Below the pieces are notes generated by a model that saw nothing but the letters and a program-made list of their open reading frames with translations, had not been told where the DNA came from and did not search any database. Shown one piece after another: positions 1-11,726 of a DNA stretch of 64,000 nt. The translations under genes were made by a program, and so were the position numbers. Each line of letters opens with the position of its first letter. Within the stretch, counting starts at the first letter, position 1. The stretch is taken from contig CM075650.1 of NCBI GenBank assembly GCA_037953625.1, forward strand, positions 147,651,206 to 147,715,205, written 5' to 3'. The stretch comes from Crotalaria pallida. Lineage: Eukaryota; Streptophyta; Magnoliopsida; Fabales; Fabaceae.

Positions 1-112
1 ACCGGCATCCCAAGAGCACCCTTAATACCAGGTAGCTCTTGAGACTAATCCGGAGCGAGCTGCGTGACTGACTCTCCCAGTGGGATGTTTTTAGTGAGAA
101 TCGAACCCGGAA
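1..112. other. left window edge, unassigned
   Basis: This is a moderately GC-rich stretch with no open frame worth calling. It ends where the foldback element at 113 begins. I do not recognise it. Confidence 0.3.
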
Positions 113-802
113 TTAATGTATTTGTTTGATAGTGTAGATTATAATCTTATATTATATTTTTGAAAAATTAATCAAAATCTAAAATTCCCTTATAGCATAT
201 GAAGATCAGTTTTTGTAAGATTATTTTTTTAAATCTATGTAATTTTCCCATTCTACCTTTATCACTATAACACATTAACTATCCCTTATCACTTCATACC
301 CATTTTTGTAATTTACCTAGTAGAAAATAATCTTCTATATACAATCCAAACAAAATATATTAGTATAAATTCATTTTTCGGCTAAAATACTCAAACATAA
401 ATAGATTATGACTACTGTGTTTGCTTGGTATAGCTGATAAAATGAGATTGATTATTTTTCTACGATTATATTCTGATAATATTATAATTTGTTAAAATTA
501 TAATCTGTTTATATTTTTAGATATCTAGCTGAAAAATGAATTTAAGCTAATCTGTTTTGTATGGATAGTGTAGAGAATATTATTTTTACTCAGTAGATTA
601 AAAAAAATATATGAAGTAGTAAGGGATAGTTAATGTTGTTGAAGTGATAAGGGTAGAATAGAAAAATTATATGGATCTAAAAAATAATCTTACAAAAAAA
701 TAATCTCTCGTCTCTACAATGGAATTTTTAGATTTTGATTATTTTTCCAAGAACATAATTTAAGATTATAATTGACATTGACAAACAAACAAACACATTA
801 AA
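113..802. mobile_element. long-TIR foldback element (MITE-like)
   Basis: The two ends are inverted copies: TTAATGTATTTGTTTG at 113 and CAAACAAACACATTAA ending at 802. The similarity continues inward. The left half has segments such as TTAACTATCCCTTATCACTT, and the right half has the complement (AAGGGATAGTTAATG). Almost the whole 690 bp is one imperfect hairpin without coding capacity. No clear target duplication was found, so the superfamily is not assigned. Confidence 0.6.
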
Positions 803-857
803 ATTACGATTATTAAAAAAAAAACAAAACTACAATTTTCATCAAACACAAACACGT

Positions 858-1003
858 TTTTTTAATGGCAAAATTGCTTCTGTGGTCCCTTAAGTTCGTT
901 ATTTATTTGTTCTAATGTGGTCCTTTACTTTTTTTTTTGAAAGTGATCCCTTAAGTTTATTTCTGTTAGCACATTTCGTCCTTCCGTTAATTTTTCCGTC
1001 TTC
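858..1003. repeat. inverted repeat, left copy (pairs with 28656-28799)
   Basis: This 145-bp T-rich segment contains the words GTGGTCCCTTAAGTT, TTATTTGTTCTAATGTGGTCC, GAAAGTGATCCCTTAAG and TCCGTTAATTTTTCC. Reverse-complemented versions occur in the same order at 28656-28799, at roughly 80% identity by eye. The two copies bracket the LINE remnant, the foldback and the whole Tat-type retrotransposon. They may be the ends of an old TIR element, or two independent inverted copies of one small repeat. Confidence 0.55.
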
Positions 1004-1207
1004 GGTCATCTTTTTTCGGTAAAAGAATAAAATTCATTACCACTTGCAAAGTTCAGAAACAATAAAAAAGATCATAAGCAGAAGTCGTGTCACCTTCTAG
1101 GAAGAGTTCAAAGCTAATGCAAATGTCTGATACCAAAGGTTATTTTGCCACTTTCTAGGAAGGGTTCAAAACAACTAAAGGCCTAGAGATTAATACAAAA
1201 AATAAAT

Positions 1208-2560
1208 CTAGAGTTCTTGTATGATTCTACCAACTAAAGCACTATTCGTCCAATATACAAAATTAGGAAAACAATAACTAATCCTATGAGCAACCTCTCT
1301 TCTAATAGTACTGAAAGTAAGATTCACATTCCTCTTCTGGTTCTTAAAAGTGTGATTATTTCTTTCTTCCCAGATGTGATAAAGTAATGTTGCAAATATA
1401 GCAAACACACATTTGGGCCGGACCTTATCCCTGAAGGCATGGCGTATCCACCTTGTCTAGTTGTGATACTTGTATGGCCACCTGTCAATTCCTGTCCAGA
1501 GACAACAACTGTCAAGGAGACTACGACTCCAATTGCATTAAAAAAAATAGATGATTCCTAGACTCAACAGAAGATAGACATAGACAACAATGATTAGGAA
1601 TAAACATAAAACATAACCTGTCCAGAGTTTGGAGCTTCCCAAGAGTGGCAAGCCAAGCAATAAAACAATGTTTTTGCACATTCACACTTTTCCAAACCAT
1701 CCTATGCAAAGGAAAGATCCCTTGCTGGTCTTTGAGCATGAGGTAATCACTCTTGACCGTGTAAATGTCATCCTGAGTCCTACTCTATGTATCATTACAG
1801 AAGTTTGGCTTTATTTTGTCTCTGACTTTAAAAATCTGCTTCCAGTGCCATCCAGATCCCTGAGTTGAACTGCATTGCCAGAAATCTTGCTCCTTTATGT
1901 ATACCAAATGCATCCACCTCACCCAGAGCATATCATTCTTCATAGCTAAGCCCCAAACCTGCTTTCCTATTGCTGCAAGGTTCCAAGTGCAACTGTCCTT
2001 GATGGTCAATCCATCAAACTTCCTGGTTTTACAAACAATATCCCAAGCAACATTAGCTGAATAATGATCTGTTTACTATTTCCCCCAAGGAAAGCCTCAA
2101 CAAATCTTCTCAATATCACGCAACACAGTTTTCGGAATAATAAAAATAGTAGCCCAATAAGAATGCAGACTCATAAGAACTGAGTTTATAAGACAACACC
2201 TGCCCTGATACGACAGATTCCTGGTTTTCAATGAGTTGATTCTCTTAGTCACCTTATCTTCTAGTAGATGAATGTAGAAACAAACCATTTCTTAGCACAC
2301 AAAGACAAACCAAGCTATCTAAAAGGAAAAATCCCCTTCTGAAAACCAGTAATCTCAATAAGTTCCTCTTGCCTCTGCTGAGGAATACCTGTCATAAAGA
2401 TAGAGGACTTCTCGTTGCTAGCATGCAATCCTGATATATTCTAAAAATTATAAAAAACTTGCATCAGAATGTTAACACTAGCAGGGTGACCTTTACAAAA
2501 TATCATCAAATCATCTGCAAAAACTAAATTAACAAGCCTCATTTCTTTTTAGGCAAGAAT
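1208..2560 (-). pseudogene. LINE (non-LTR retrotransposon) reverse-transcriptase remnant
   Basis: This is a decayed LINE pol on the minus strand, broken into several frames. Reading from high to low coordinates there is an RT active-site region with FADDLMIF (about 2500-2530). It is followed by the typical post-RT block with LSYQGRCCLINSVLMS (about 2120-2290). Next comes the zinc-binding RT-associated region with KHCFIAWLATLGKLQTLDRL (about 1600-1680), and then a C-terminal piece with LLYHIWEERNNHTF (about 1330-1390). This order is that of plant L1-type elements. Multiple stops and frameshifts make it non-functional, and the endonuclease half is absent. The 5' truncation point lies close to the start of the foldback at about 2550. 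Confidence 0.8.
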
Positions 2561-3153
2561 ATAATATTTTTAGGCAAAACACCATTTTTTCCGACACATC
2601 TCTTTAACCTCTAGCTAACATTCATTTCCAACTCCACTAATCTCATCCACGAACTAACATTTTTTTAACCCACTTTACCAAATTATTCTTACTCATACAG
2701 ATTTTCAACTTACTTTACTTTGCTCCTTTCGTTTTTATTTTGATTGTTCGAAGTTTTCGTTCATTTTAAACAAAATATTTGTGCAAGTTACATTCTTTTG
2801 TCATAATGGAACTTTTTAAAACTGTTACTGTCCAAAAACCAGTAAGAAGGAAGTGGCATAAACATAAATATATGTGATTGTGTATCTACATAAACAACAA
2901 ATAAAAATGGAACTGATAATTAAATCATTAAAATGCACATGAAACTGATGTCATTTTTATTTTATTAGCCTTAAACTCCTTATAGAAAAGTGGGTTAAAA
3001 ATCTGTATGAGCAAGAATAATTTGGTAAAGTGGGTTAAAAAATGTTAGTGCATTGGATAAGATTAGTGGTGTTAGAAATGAAAGTAAGTTAGAGGTAAAG
3101 AGATTTGTTTGATAAAATGAAGTTTGACCGGAAAAAAAATGGTGTTTTGTCTG
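2550..3153. mobile_element. foldback element split by the Tat retrotransposon
   Basis: The left arm (about 2550-2720) contains GGCAAAACACCATTTTTTCC, and further in TTAACCCACTTTACCAAATT. The right arm (about 2990-3153) contains their complements, for example AATTTGGTAAAGTGGGTTAA and AAAAAAAATGGTGTTTTGTC. The arm does not stop at 3153. It resumes after the retrotransposon at 28620-28645 (AAAATATTATATTCTTGC), complementing GCAAGAATATAATATTTT at about 2552. The retrotransposon therefore landed inside the right arm. The 270-bp core between the arms is non-coding. Confidence 0.65.
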
Positions 3154-4846
3154 TGTTTGTGGGTTTTTCGTCTGACGCTTGCCGAACTGAAGGTGATGGA
3201 AGGGGTGTGGGTAACGACAGGTTATGTGGTAATCTTGCAAAGGAACTTGACCGTATTTTTTAGTGTTTTTGATATTTGGGGTTAGAAAGCGTTAAAAATG
3301 CGACTGAAAATAGAAACCAACACCAAGAACACGATGCAGCGAGATTAAAATGTGCAGTAAAGTAAATAACTTGGAATCGAAATGAAAGCGATTAAAATTT
3401 GCAGTAAAGTAAATTGCAGATAATCAAAAAGTGCATGGAAGAGTAAAGATTGCATTGAAATTTAAAAAAGGGGTGGAAGGCTGAGGTTCTTTACAATGAC
3501 GTTTCTCCGTTTGTCTGCTCTGGTGAGACGTCTAGGATTTTGGCCTATGTGTGTCAACCTAGCAACCGAACCTGATTACAACCTAAGGACTTCCTATTTA
3601 TAGGTATAGGAATCCGAAAACTAATTACAAAGCAAATTCCCACGTTCTGCATAACTGCAGAACCCACGATCTAAAAACTACCCACTACGCTATCCCCCAC
3701 GATGTAACTGCCCACATCGTGGTTTGGGCTTAGTGGATACTTCTATCGGACTCCGTGGTGACATCTTTGCTGATACCCCTTCGACCATCACTCTTCTTCG
3801 ACTGCAACCATTTGACTCTTGTCTAAGTCTCTTTGTTGCTCAAAGCATTGACGTTGTTGTGCTCTTGCCTCTTGGTTCTGAGATGCCAACCGACATCAAG
3901 TTCCTTTCGACAAACATGCCTTTTGTTGGAATAGATTTACGGCCTGCTGTCGGCCTCAGACGCATTTGATTGATATCGGTGACATGTATTTTGACAAATT
4001 GCTGTTTCACCTGCATTCAATCAAAATACATGCCTCCGACACTTCTAGTAGAATGCCGTCAGAGGTCTTTTTTCCTTTACCTCTTTAATAGGAATGACGG
4101 CCGTAGTCGACCCTAGCAGGGCACAAACCTTAGCCTATGAGGTTACAAAGGTTCCGCCAAGTCTTATGTATCAAGTTCAATGCTTCCTCCAATTCGGAGT
4201 TACTTGCATCGATCTGATGCACCAGAAATGGGTTCTATGTAATCCCGCATGTTTGGTCTTTCACTATTCATGAGGATAAAGGAGGTATTCGGGGTGAAGA
4301 TTCCCTCATTTTCTTTTCAACACCCGAACACCTTAATCCCACATGTTTGATCTTTCATGAACTCATGCTTATGTGGAATTTGAACCTTTTTTCTTCTTTC
4401 CATAATTCATGAAGGCATTCCTTGTATTTTTCCATGTTATCTCGTGGCTTTTCCAGTTTCAAAAATGGGGATTTTATAGCCATAAGGAGCATTAAATGCC
4501 TTCATAATTACTCTTCCGTTCCCAACGTTGACATGATGGCTCTGACTTCCTCTTTTCTTGCGCCAACATTCCTTCTACACAGACCTCTTGTTTCCGCCTC
4601 TTCCTTCTGTCGACACACGTACACGTCCTTCGAAGTCACTTTTAAGTCATGAGACTTAAGTACACCTCCTTCGACATCACTTATGTTGTCGACACACACC
4701 CTTTTGTCGAAATCTACCCATTGTCGGGTTGTACGTTCACTTCCTTCGAAGTCACTTTTAAACAAAAATGTTTAAGTACACTTCCGTCGATGTCACTTAT
4801 ACATCTGACATTCTTGCCCTTTTGTCGATTTCAATTCCAGTTAACA
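3154..4846 (-). repeat. 3' LTR of the Tat element
   Basis: This 1,693-bp copy begins TGTTTGTGGG and ends TTAACA on the plus strand, so TG..CA ends are kept in both readings. Against the other LTR I count about 60 differences by eye (about 3.5%). A minus-strand TATA-like word CTATAAATAG lies at about 3593-3602. Confidence 0.88.
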
Positions 4847-4860
4847 GAGGCCCCCCAAAG
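4847..4860 (-). other. polypurine tract of the Tat element
   Basis: The plus strand reads GAGGCCCCCCAAAG directly inside the LTR edge. The minus strand therefore has a G-rich run immediately upstream of the 3' LTR, the expected place for plus-strand priming. It is partly interrupted by CC, so it is a less pure tract than usual. Confidence 0.6.
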
Positions 4861-5129
4861 TTTTGGTATTCAACGCGTCTTTTCAGAGGATGCCAAAAGT
4901 TGTATCTTTTCGAACTGTCCTTTCATCATTAGGATTCTGGAACGGTTTGTTTATCTTCTCAAACTGACGCTTCTTATTGGACCATTGCGTTGATCTTACA
5001 TGTCTTTTCACTTCTTATTTAAACTTGATCGCTTATCATTATCCCCCTTTTATCTTTTCTTGCTTGCCACTGCATCCTTCTATTCTTTGACCTAAACCCC
5101 TTTTTTCTTCTCAAAACCCTTTTTTAAAC

Positions 5130-8100
5130 ATGGCTCTCCAAGGAGTTCTTGATCCTGAAATCGATTTGAATGTCCAGTACCATGGGCGTATTTTGATCAT
5201 TCCCATGACCTCTTTCATTCCTGCTGATGGTGAACCCGTCAACCCTTCTCTTGCTTTCTTGGGCTCCTTAATGACTCCATCGGAGGCTCAAAACCCTGTT
5301 ATGAGTGCCAACTTTCCCCTTTCCAATCCTAACGAGATTCGTCCTGTAGCCACTCTTAACCCCATACACACTTGTCACTTCGATAAAGAATATTCTCGCA
5401 GGGTTTTACGAAATGTAAAGCCATTCCCTAGATTTTTGGAGTGGCTTGAAAGGTTACCGCCTCACAAGAACAAATCGTGGAGGAGTGCCGGTTTTGAAGA
5501 CCTTCTTATCCTGACAACTTCCGGTTTACGCTACGACGATGGACTTTTCGGCGCTGCATGTTATTTGTGGTGTCGCCGGACCAACTACTTCCATTTCCGT
5601 TACGGCATGATGACTCCAACACTTTTCGACGTTGCCGCTTTGACTAGTCTTCATCCTGACGGAGAACTCTTGACTGTGGAGAGCAAACCTAACGACGTTG
5701 TGCCTATTAGTGGTGGGTCCTACGCCTTTACCAACTATGTTGAGGCACAATGGGATGTTTATAAAGACAATCCGACAGTTAGTGACAAAGAGCATGTTGA
5801 GTTTCTGACGGTTTGGCTAAGTGCTTTCGTCTTTTGCACCAAATCCCGACAGATCATCAAATCCTTGGTGCCCTTGGCCACAATTTTGCATGAAGAAAGA
5901 AAGGTGGCCTTGAGTCAACTCCTTTTGGTGAAGTTGTATTCAACGATAAGCCATGTCTCCGACACTGTTAGACTCAACGAACAACTGGTGACTAATGTCG
6001 GAGGCCCCACTTGGCTTCTGCATTTGTGGCTGAATGCCATTCTGAAACATCATTTAGTTTTCACCCATGATAGTGTTTGCTGTTTCCGGTTCAACTATGG
6101 TTGCTTGATGGCGAACTATGATGTTCCTGCACTTTCGTCTCACACCAACAGTTTTCTTCATTTTATGAAAATTTTCGCCAACATCTCCATGTCGTCAGAG
6201 GACATTGATTTTTCCGCTTTTGCTGATAGGGCTCTAGGACCTGAATGGTTCCGTCTTCCTTTTCCTGGTTCCAATGTTGAAGAGAGGCAATTGAATGATG
6301 TCCTTTGGGAACATTATTTGAGTCAAAGGATTTTGTTTGGTGGTTTGCCCGACTCATCTTCCTACGAAGAAAAAGAAGTCTTTTTGCATTATCCCAAATG
6401 TGTGTCGAGGCAGTTTGGCTTTTGTCAAGGGTTGCCTGCACCTATGCTTTCATCAGTATCACATGAATTCCACCATGGCCAATTGATGGACTATAAATCT
6501 TCTTGGAAAACGGTGTTGAATAGGTTCGTGTCGAAGAAAATTGCCTCCACCAGCCGTTTCAATCTTGTCGGCTTCACTCCTTGTTTCTTGGCTAGTCCGA
6601 ATTTTGTGCGTTGGTGGGAATCTTACTTCAACACGTACCACGTGGATTATGATACTATTGTTGAAAGGATGAGTGCTAGGACTCCGACAGATGTGGCGGC
6701 CGACAAATCTGGTATGAATACTTAACTTCTCGTATTTTAGACTTTTTTTCCTTTCTGCCTTCTAATTTGTCGTTTTCTTTGTAGTGGCCAAGCCGAACCT
6801 CATTGCCTATTCTGCGGCAATTAAGGCCAATGCGTCGAAAAAGAAAGGTGGTGACCCTTCATCCCCGAAGAAATCTAAAAAGCGGCGCCACTTTAATGCC
6901 ATTGATGATTTCGTCGAAGCCAAAAAACAATATAAGGGACGAACGGAGCATCCGTGAGTAAACCTCAAGTTGATCCTGAAAGGACTGATAGTTCTTTAGT
7001 GCGTCCCCTTTCAAAGAAGCTTCAAGTATCTACTGCCACATCGGCTCCTCCTATTCATCCTTCTTCGAATCCTTCGTCCAAAACTCAACCGCATCCTCGT
7101 CCAAAAGCTAAGGGAATCGTCATCAGGGAACAGTCTCCTCATGCTACTACTCAAAGAACACATGGTGATGCGGCTAATCTGTTTGTCGATGTTTCTCATC
7201 ATGACCCTCATGCCGGTGAATTCCTTCCGACTCCAGCACTTAACCCATTTAACGAAGAAGATATCGTCGAAGACATCAGCTTTCATTTACAAAGGCGTCT
7301 TGTTCGTCGACAAGTGATTATGGAAGTTTCTCTAGAACAAGTCGACAAGCTGAACAATATTGAGGCTTCCATGCAGAGATGTCTTGATGATACTTCATCA
7401 TCGGCCGCAGTTGAGGTTGTCGTTCAAGACTCTAACCAAGATGTTGTCGACATCCAGCCTCTTGATCCTATTTACACTCAAGTTGTGGACTCCCCTTTGC
7501 TGTCGTGGGACCTGAGACCACTAATGCATGCGGTCCTTCGTTTGAGGTACTTATGAATTTACCTATTCGCCCTTTATGCAACATTAAAGTGACCTTACCC
7601 AATTTCTTTTCTTGTTTTCCTAGATCCCCAACAACTCAGTCCAACTTGAAGGTTTTGACGGCAGTTTATAAATTCCTTGCACATCTAGTTCTGCCGCCGT
7701 TCCTTCTGTTGAAATTCCTTCTTGCAAGTCTCCATCTAGCACCATGGCTCCTTCGATTCAGATTTCCCATTCCACTACATTCTCTACTCTTCGGGAATTA
7801 ATGGATAAAGCACGTTCTGTTGAAGAAGCCATGAATTCCCCTTTAAGGGACATCGAATCGGTTGCAGATCAGATGATGGAAACCTTGAAGAACATCTGTT
7901 GTCGGCCCTTTGATCAGCTACTGGCCGATTATGCAACTGTTGTACTCTTGTCTTCTACCATCAATTCACTCTTGCAGCATCATGTTCCAGAAGATGTCGA
8001 ATCCAAATTGACCAGCCTGTAACGGTTTGTGAACAATTGGACCATGAAGGTCCGAAGATCTTGAAAGACATCGAAGTTTATGAAGATGTCAAAGCAAATC

Positions 8101-8513
8101 AAAACAAATTGGAGGCCGAAGTTATGGATTCGAAACGAGAAGACGCAGATTGTTCTTCTAAGGTCAATGAAACACTCCAGCGATTGGAAGAGAATGGGGC
8201 CAAGATTCAAGAACTGAAAGATGAGTTGGCCCGTCGAGAGAAGGATCAATTGGAGATGACCCAGTATATGGAAGCTGCCAAAACCACTGGACAAGAATTG
8301 GCTGCCAAAGTTGCCGCCTTGGTGGCTCCTTATCAGCAGATTACGGATGCTCTGGCTACACATTTGCAAGAATACAGGCTGGGCTCCGACGTCGAGATGC
8401 TTTCGCCAGGGAATGTCGTTCTTTTAGTAATTTGTTCAGATGAACCTTTGTTTTCCTTTGTTGTATTATTTGTTTTCTGCTCTTTGATTCTGTCGTATGG
8501 ATTTGCAATTTGA
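5130..8513 (+). pseudogene. antisense plant mobile domain (PMD) plus coiled-coil gene inside the Tat element
   Basis: The gene runs opposite to the host retroelement. Exon 1 (5130-6711) encodes a 527-residue aminotransferase-like plant mobile domain. Typical blocks are FLEWLERLPPHKNKSWRSAG (about residues 102-121), GLFGAACYLWCRRTNYFHFR and the FDVAALTSLHPDGE block. A GT..AG intron (6712-6784) keeps the frame into a lysine-rich stretch (KKSKKRRH, a possible nuclear signal). A second intron at about 7547-7623 separates a Ser/Pro-rich region from a C-terminal part. About 8040-8390 of that part is a strong Glu/Lys/Leu coiled coil. Lesions: a frameshift or stop near 6954, an in-frame TAA near 7666 and a frameshift near 8018. 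PMD proteins of the MAIN/MAIL type act in plant nuclei and are known to occur in transposons. A role for this copy is not known. Confidence 0.75.
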
Positions 8514-8514
8514 T

Positions 8515-9101
8515 TCAGTGCATGTTTACTTCCGTCATTGTTGGCTTATATCTTTTCAAATACTTGCCGTTAATTGCTTTAATCTTCTTCCCCGATTCGA
8601 CTTCGACTAATTCGTATGTGTTGCCCAAAAAAGCCTTTAACACTTGAAATGGTCCTTCCCATTTTGGTGACCACTTGCCATATTCATTAGAACGCTTGTC
8701 GATGGGCAAGATTGCTTTCCATACTAATTCACCCGGTAAGAACGACTTGAACTTAACTCTGGCGTCATAATATCTAGCAATTCTTTCCTTTTGTCGCATA
8801 ATATTTTCTAACGCCAACAGTCTTTCGTCATGCACCTCGTTCAATTCGTCAAACATGGAATTCCAATAATCATTCATAGGCATTTCATGCTGCCTTTGAA
8901 ATCGTACCGATTCCAAGTTTATTTCGACTGGTAACATGGCCTCATGACCGTATGTTAACATATAAGGAGTCGTACTCGTTGCTTCATTTGGAGAATTTCG
9001 GATAGCCTCAAAGCTTCATGCCAATTTCGTGGTTTCCCTTTAATTTGTTTCTTAATAATGTTGATAATCCACTTGTTGGCTGCTTCCGCTTGTCCATTGG
9101 C
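8515..9101 (-). pseudogene. Tat integrase C-terminal part
   Basis: The minus-strand frame 8515-8961 has the usual integrase tail: LTYGHEAMLPVEINLES, then a basic, Trp/Pro-containing SH3-like region (SPKWEGPFQVLKAFLGNTYE) and LKRYKP at the end. Between 8961 and 9101 the frame is broken. A nonsense codon (TAA for the expected CAA) follows PYYA at about 9104, just before ANGQAEAAN, which carries the catalytic Glu. The integrase is thus cut between its second Asp and its Glu. There is no chromodomain, as expected for the Tat lineage. Confidence 0.82.
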
Positions 9102-10721
9102 TTACGCATAGTAAGGTGTTGAAGTCAATAACTTGATTCTTCTTGATGCCAAATATCCCTTCAATCTGCTTCTCAAGAAAATAGATGCTTGATCAGTAGT
9201 TATAGTCTCAGGAATCCCAAATCGACAGACAATATGGTCTTCAATAAAATCAATCACTTGTTCTTGTTCGACTTTTACCAAAAGTATCGCCTCCACCCAT
9301 TTGGTAAAGTAATCAACACCTACCAAGATCCTTGAATGGCCTTTTGAAGAATGTGGAACGATTTCTCCAATAACATCAAGTGCCCACCCTCTAAAAGGCC
9401 AAGGCTTGATAATTGAGTGCAACTCACCTCCTGGAACATTCTGAATGTAGCCATGTTTTTGGCATTCTCCACATGATCTCACAAAGTTCATGCAATCTGA
9501 TATTAAAGTAGGCCAAAAAACTCTTTGTCTTCGGAGGACCCATTTCATCTTTTCTCCGGCTTGATGCGCTCCACATATTCCTTCATGAACCTCTGCCAAG
9601 GCTATGAAAGCATCTTCCTTGTCAAGACACACCTCCAAGTTACCATCGACTGATTTATGATACAAATCACCTCCCAGTAACGTAAACTTGGTAGCTTTCG
9701 GCTTCAATTTTCGCTCGGCATTAGAAGACGGATTTTCCAAGTAATCGGTTATGGGTTTTCTCCAATCGTCGCTGGATGCCAACGCATTTATCATCACTTC
9801 TCTCTCGTGAGGGGGATATAACAGTTCTTCAATCTGAGTCGCATTGTTCAAGACCTTTTTCGATATACGGTACCTAGATGCAATTTGGGCCAAATGATTG
9901 GCCTTTTGATTATGACATCGGTATACGTCTTCAACCGAAACATCGTCAAATTGGCACATCATCTTCTGCGCCATATTGCAATATTTGTCCAACTTTGGAC
10001 TTAAACATTTATACTCGTTAACCAATTGCTTAATAACTAACTGAGAATCTCTTTTTATGGCCACGTTTTTAGCCTTTAAGAAAATTAACATTTCAAGTCC
10101 AATTAAGATGGCCTCATACTCAGCTTCATTATTTGAGCATTGGTATTTGAGGTTAAACATAAATTCCTTAGGAATTCCGTCAGGGGATATGAGCAAGATT
10201 CCAACTCCCGCCCCTTTTTTATGCGACAATCCATCAAAATACATCGTCCAAGGCCTTAAGCCGACAAAACCAACAGATAAAGCCATGTCTACACATGGGT
10301 GATCTGCCAAAAAGTCAGCTACTACTTGGCCTTTGACGGCTTTTAATGGTACATATTGAAGTGAGAATTCTGTTAACGCTAACGTCCATTTGCCAATCCT
10401 ACCATGAATAATTGGCTTGGATAGCATGTATTTAATAACGTCAGACTTTGACAAAACCAAAACATGAAAACTTTTCATATAATGTTTAAGCTTTGTACAA
10501 GAAAAATAGAGTGCTAAATATAATTTCTCTATGGCACTATACTGTGTTTCGGCATCATTCAACACTCTACTTAAATAAAATATAGCTCTCTCTACACCAT
10601 TTTCATTTTCTTGGGCTAACATGCTACCTGTGGTGTAATCAGAAGCTGATATATACAATTTTAAAGGAAAACCTGGCCGAGGCGGCATCATTACTGGTGG
10701 TGTTGACGGATATAACTTCAA
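9102..10721 (-). CDS. Tat pol segment: RNase H, archaeal-type RNase H, integrase core
   Basis: This 539-codon open segment of the polyprotein starts after the RT thumb. Residues about 20-140 are the native gypsy RNase H (SASDYTTGSMLAQE, FYLSRVLNDAE, VVADFLADH). Residues about 155-280 are a second, archaeal-type RNase H (TMYFDGLSHKKGAGVGI, NNEAEYEAILIGLE, RDSQLVIKQL), the diagnostic extra domain of Tat elements. Residues about 375-425 are the integrase zinc domain (HEGICGAHQAG .. CGECQKHG). The catalytic core follows with Asp in WALDVIGE and Asp in TITTDQASIF. The catalytic Glu lies beyond the stop at 9102. It is part of a gag-pol and not an independent gene. Confidence 0.85.
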   Translation of the reverse strand: MKLYPSTPPVMMPPRPGFPLKLYISASDYTTGSMLAQENENGVERAIFYLSRVLNDAETQYSAIEKLYLALYFSCTKLKHYMKSFHVLVLSKSDVIKYMLSKPIIHGRIGKWTLALTEFSLQYVPLKAVKGQVVADFLADHPCVDMALSVGFVGLRPWTMYFDGLSHKKGAGVGILLISPDGIPKEFMFNLKYQCSNNEAEYEAILIGLEMLIFLKAKNVAIKRDSQLVIKQLVNEYKCLSPKLDKYCNMAQKMMCQFDDVSVEDVYRCHNQKANHLAQIASRYRISKKVLNNATQIEELLYPPHEREVMINALASSDDWRKPITDYLENPSSNAERKLKPKATKFTLLGGDLYHKSVDGNLEVCLDKEDAFIALAEVHEGICGAHQAGEKMKWVLRRQRVFWPTLISDCMNFVRSCGECQKHGYIQNVPGGELHSIIKPWPFRGWALDVIGEIVPHSSKGHSRILVGVDYFTKWVEAILLVKVEQEQVIDFIEDHIVCRFGIPETITTDQASIFLRSRLKGYLASRRIKLLTSTPYYA

Positions 10722-11298
10722 ATCGTTGAACGCCGCTTGTTGCTCCGGTCCCCAATTAAAATCTTCTTCTTGTTTAACTTCACAAGAGGTGCAAAGGCTC
10801 TAGTTCTTCCTGACAAGTTTGATATGAATCTTCTCAAATAATTCACCTTGCCAAGAAACGACTGAATCTCTTTCTTGTTGGTCGGAGGAGATGCTTATAT
10901 GATCGCTTTGGCTTTGTTCTGGTCGACTTCAATGTCGTTTCTGTGGACAAGAAACCCCAAAAACTGGCCAGCAGTGACTCCAAAAGTGAATTTGATTGGA
11001 TTCATCTTTAGATTGTGCTTCCTCATCCTGTTAAACGCCTTTTCCAGGCTTTCTAAATGCTCTTCTTGAGTCTTTGACTTGATCACCACGTCGTCAATGT
11101 ACACTTCCAAGAACTTGCCAATCATGTCGTGGAAAATCAAATTCATTGCTTTTTGATATGTGGCCCCCGCGTTCTTGAGTCCAAACGGCATCATCACCCA
11201 TTCAAAAGTTCCTATTGCACCCGGACATCTAAACGCAGTCTTCAACACGTCGCCTTCAACAATAAAAATCTGATTGTATCCTGAAAAAGCATCTAATA
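10722..11298 (-). pseudogene. Tat reverse transcriptase, C-terminal half
   Basis: The frame 10895-11293 carries the RT palm and thumb: AFSGYNQI, TAFRCPGAIGTFEWVMMPFG, ATYQKAMNLIFHD, the catalytic YIDD (in LEVYIDDVVIKSK, about residue 70) and QFLGFLVH. A stop at 10895 and frame changes at 10720-10890 separate it from the RNase H. The remaining thumb residues (FLGKVNYLRRFISNLSG) can still be read there. Its upstream half lies at 22756-23443, beyond the nested element. The break is exactly at the TAATA target duplication (11294-11298 and 22751-22755). Confidence 0.87.
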
Positions 11299-11717
11299 TG
11301 TAATACCCCAATTTTTGTTCCCAAATAAATAAAAGGGAATATTTAAATAAAACTAATTATATGGAATTAGTTAGTTTTATTTATTAATTTATTGTTATAT
11401 TGAAAGAATTATCCAAGGAAATATAAGAGAAAATAATTTGGGTTCTAAAAATAAGGATTTTTGCAGTTTAGTCCTTGGAAAGGACCTAAGAGGTAATATT
11501 GGAAAGATATTTGGAGGGAAAGTGAATAAAATAATAATTTTTGAAAATCTGAGTGCGTTACTCGAGTAGCCCGATCAATTTACTCGAGTAACAGTGGTGC
11601 TGAAGCTGAAGAAAGTGCGTTTGATGATTCAACAATTTGGGTAATTCAATTGTTAACACCTAGCACCGACTGGATTAGTTGGAAACACGTGTTAGCATGC
11701 ATGGAGAAGGATTTAGG

Positions 11718-11726
11718 CTATAAATT
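11718..11726 (+). promoter_or_regulatory. TATA-like box in the chromovirus LTR
   Basis: CTATAAATT occurs 420 bp into the LTR, with the matching copy at 19740-19748 in the 3' LTR. About 100 bp downstream there is a CT-rich stretch. It is the best promoter candidate in the LTR, and no alternative of equal quality was seen in the first 1 kb. Confidence 0.5.

Noticed and set aside
4422..4993. Open frames in the Tat LTR on both strands (also at 28189-28652)
   Set aside because: They are present in both LTR copies but low in complexity, without domain or start context, and read against each other. LTR identity explains their recurrence.
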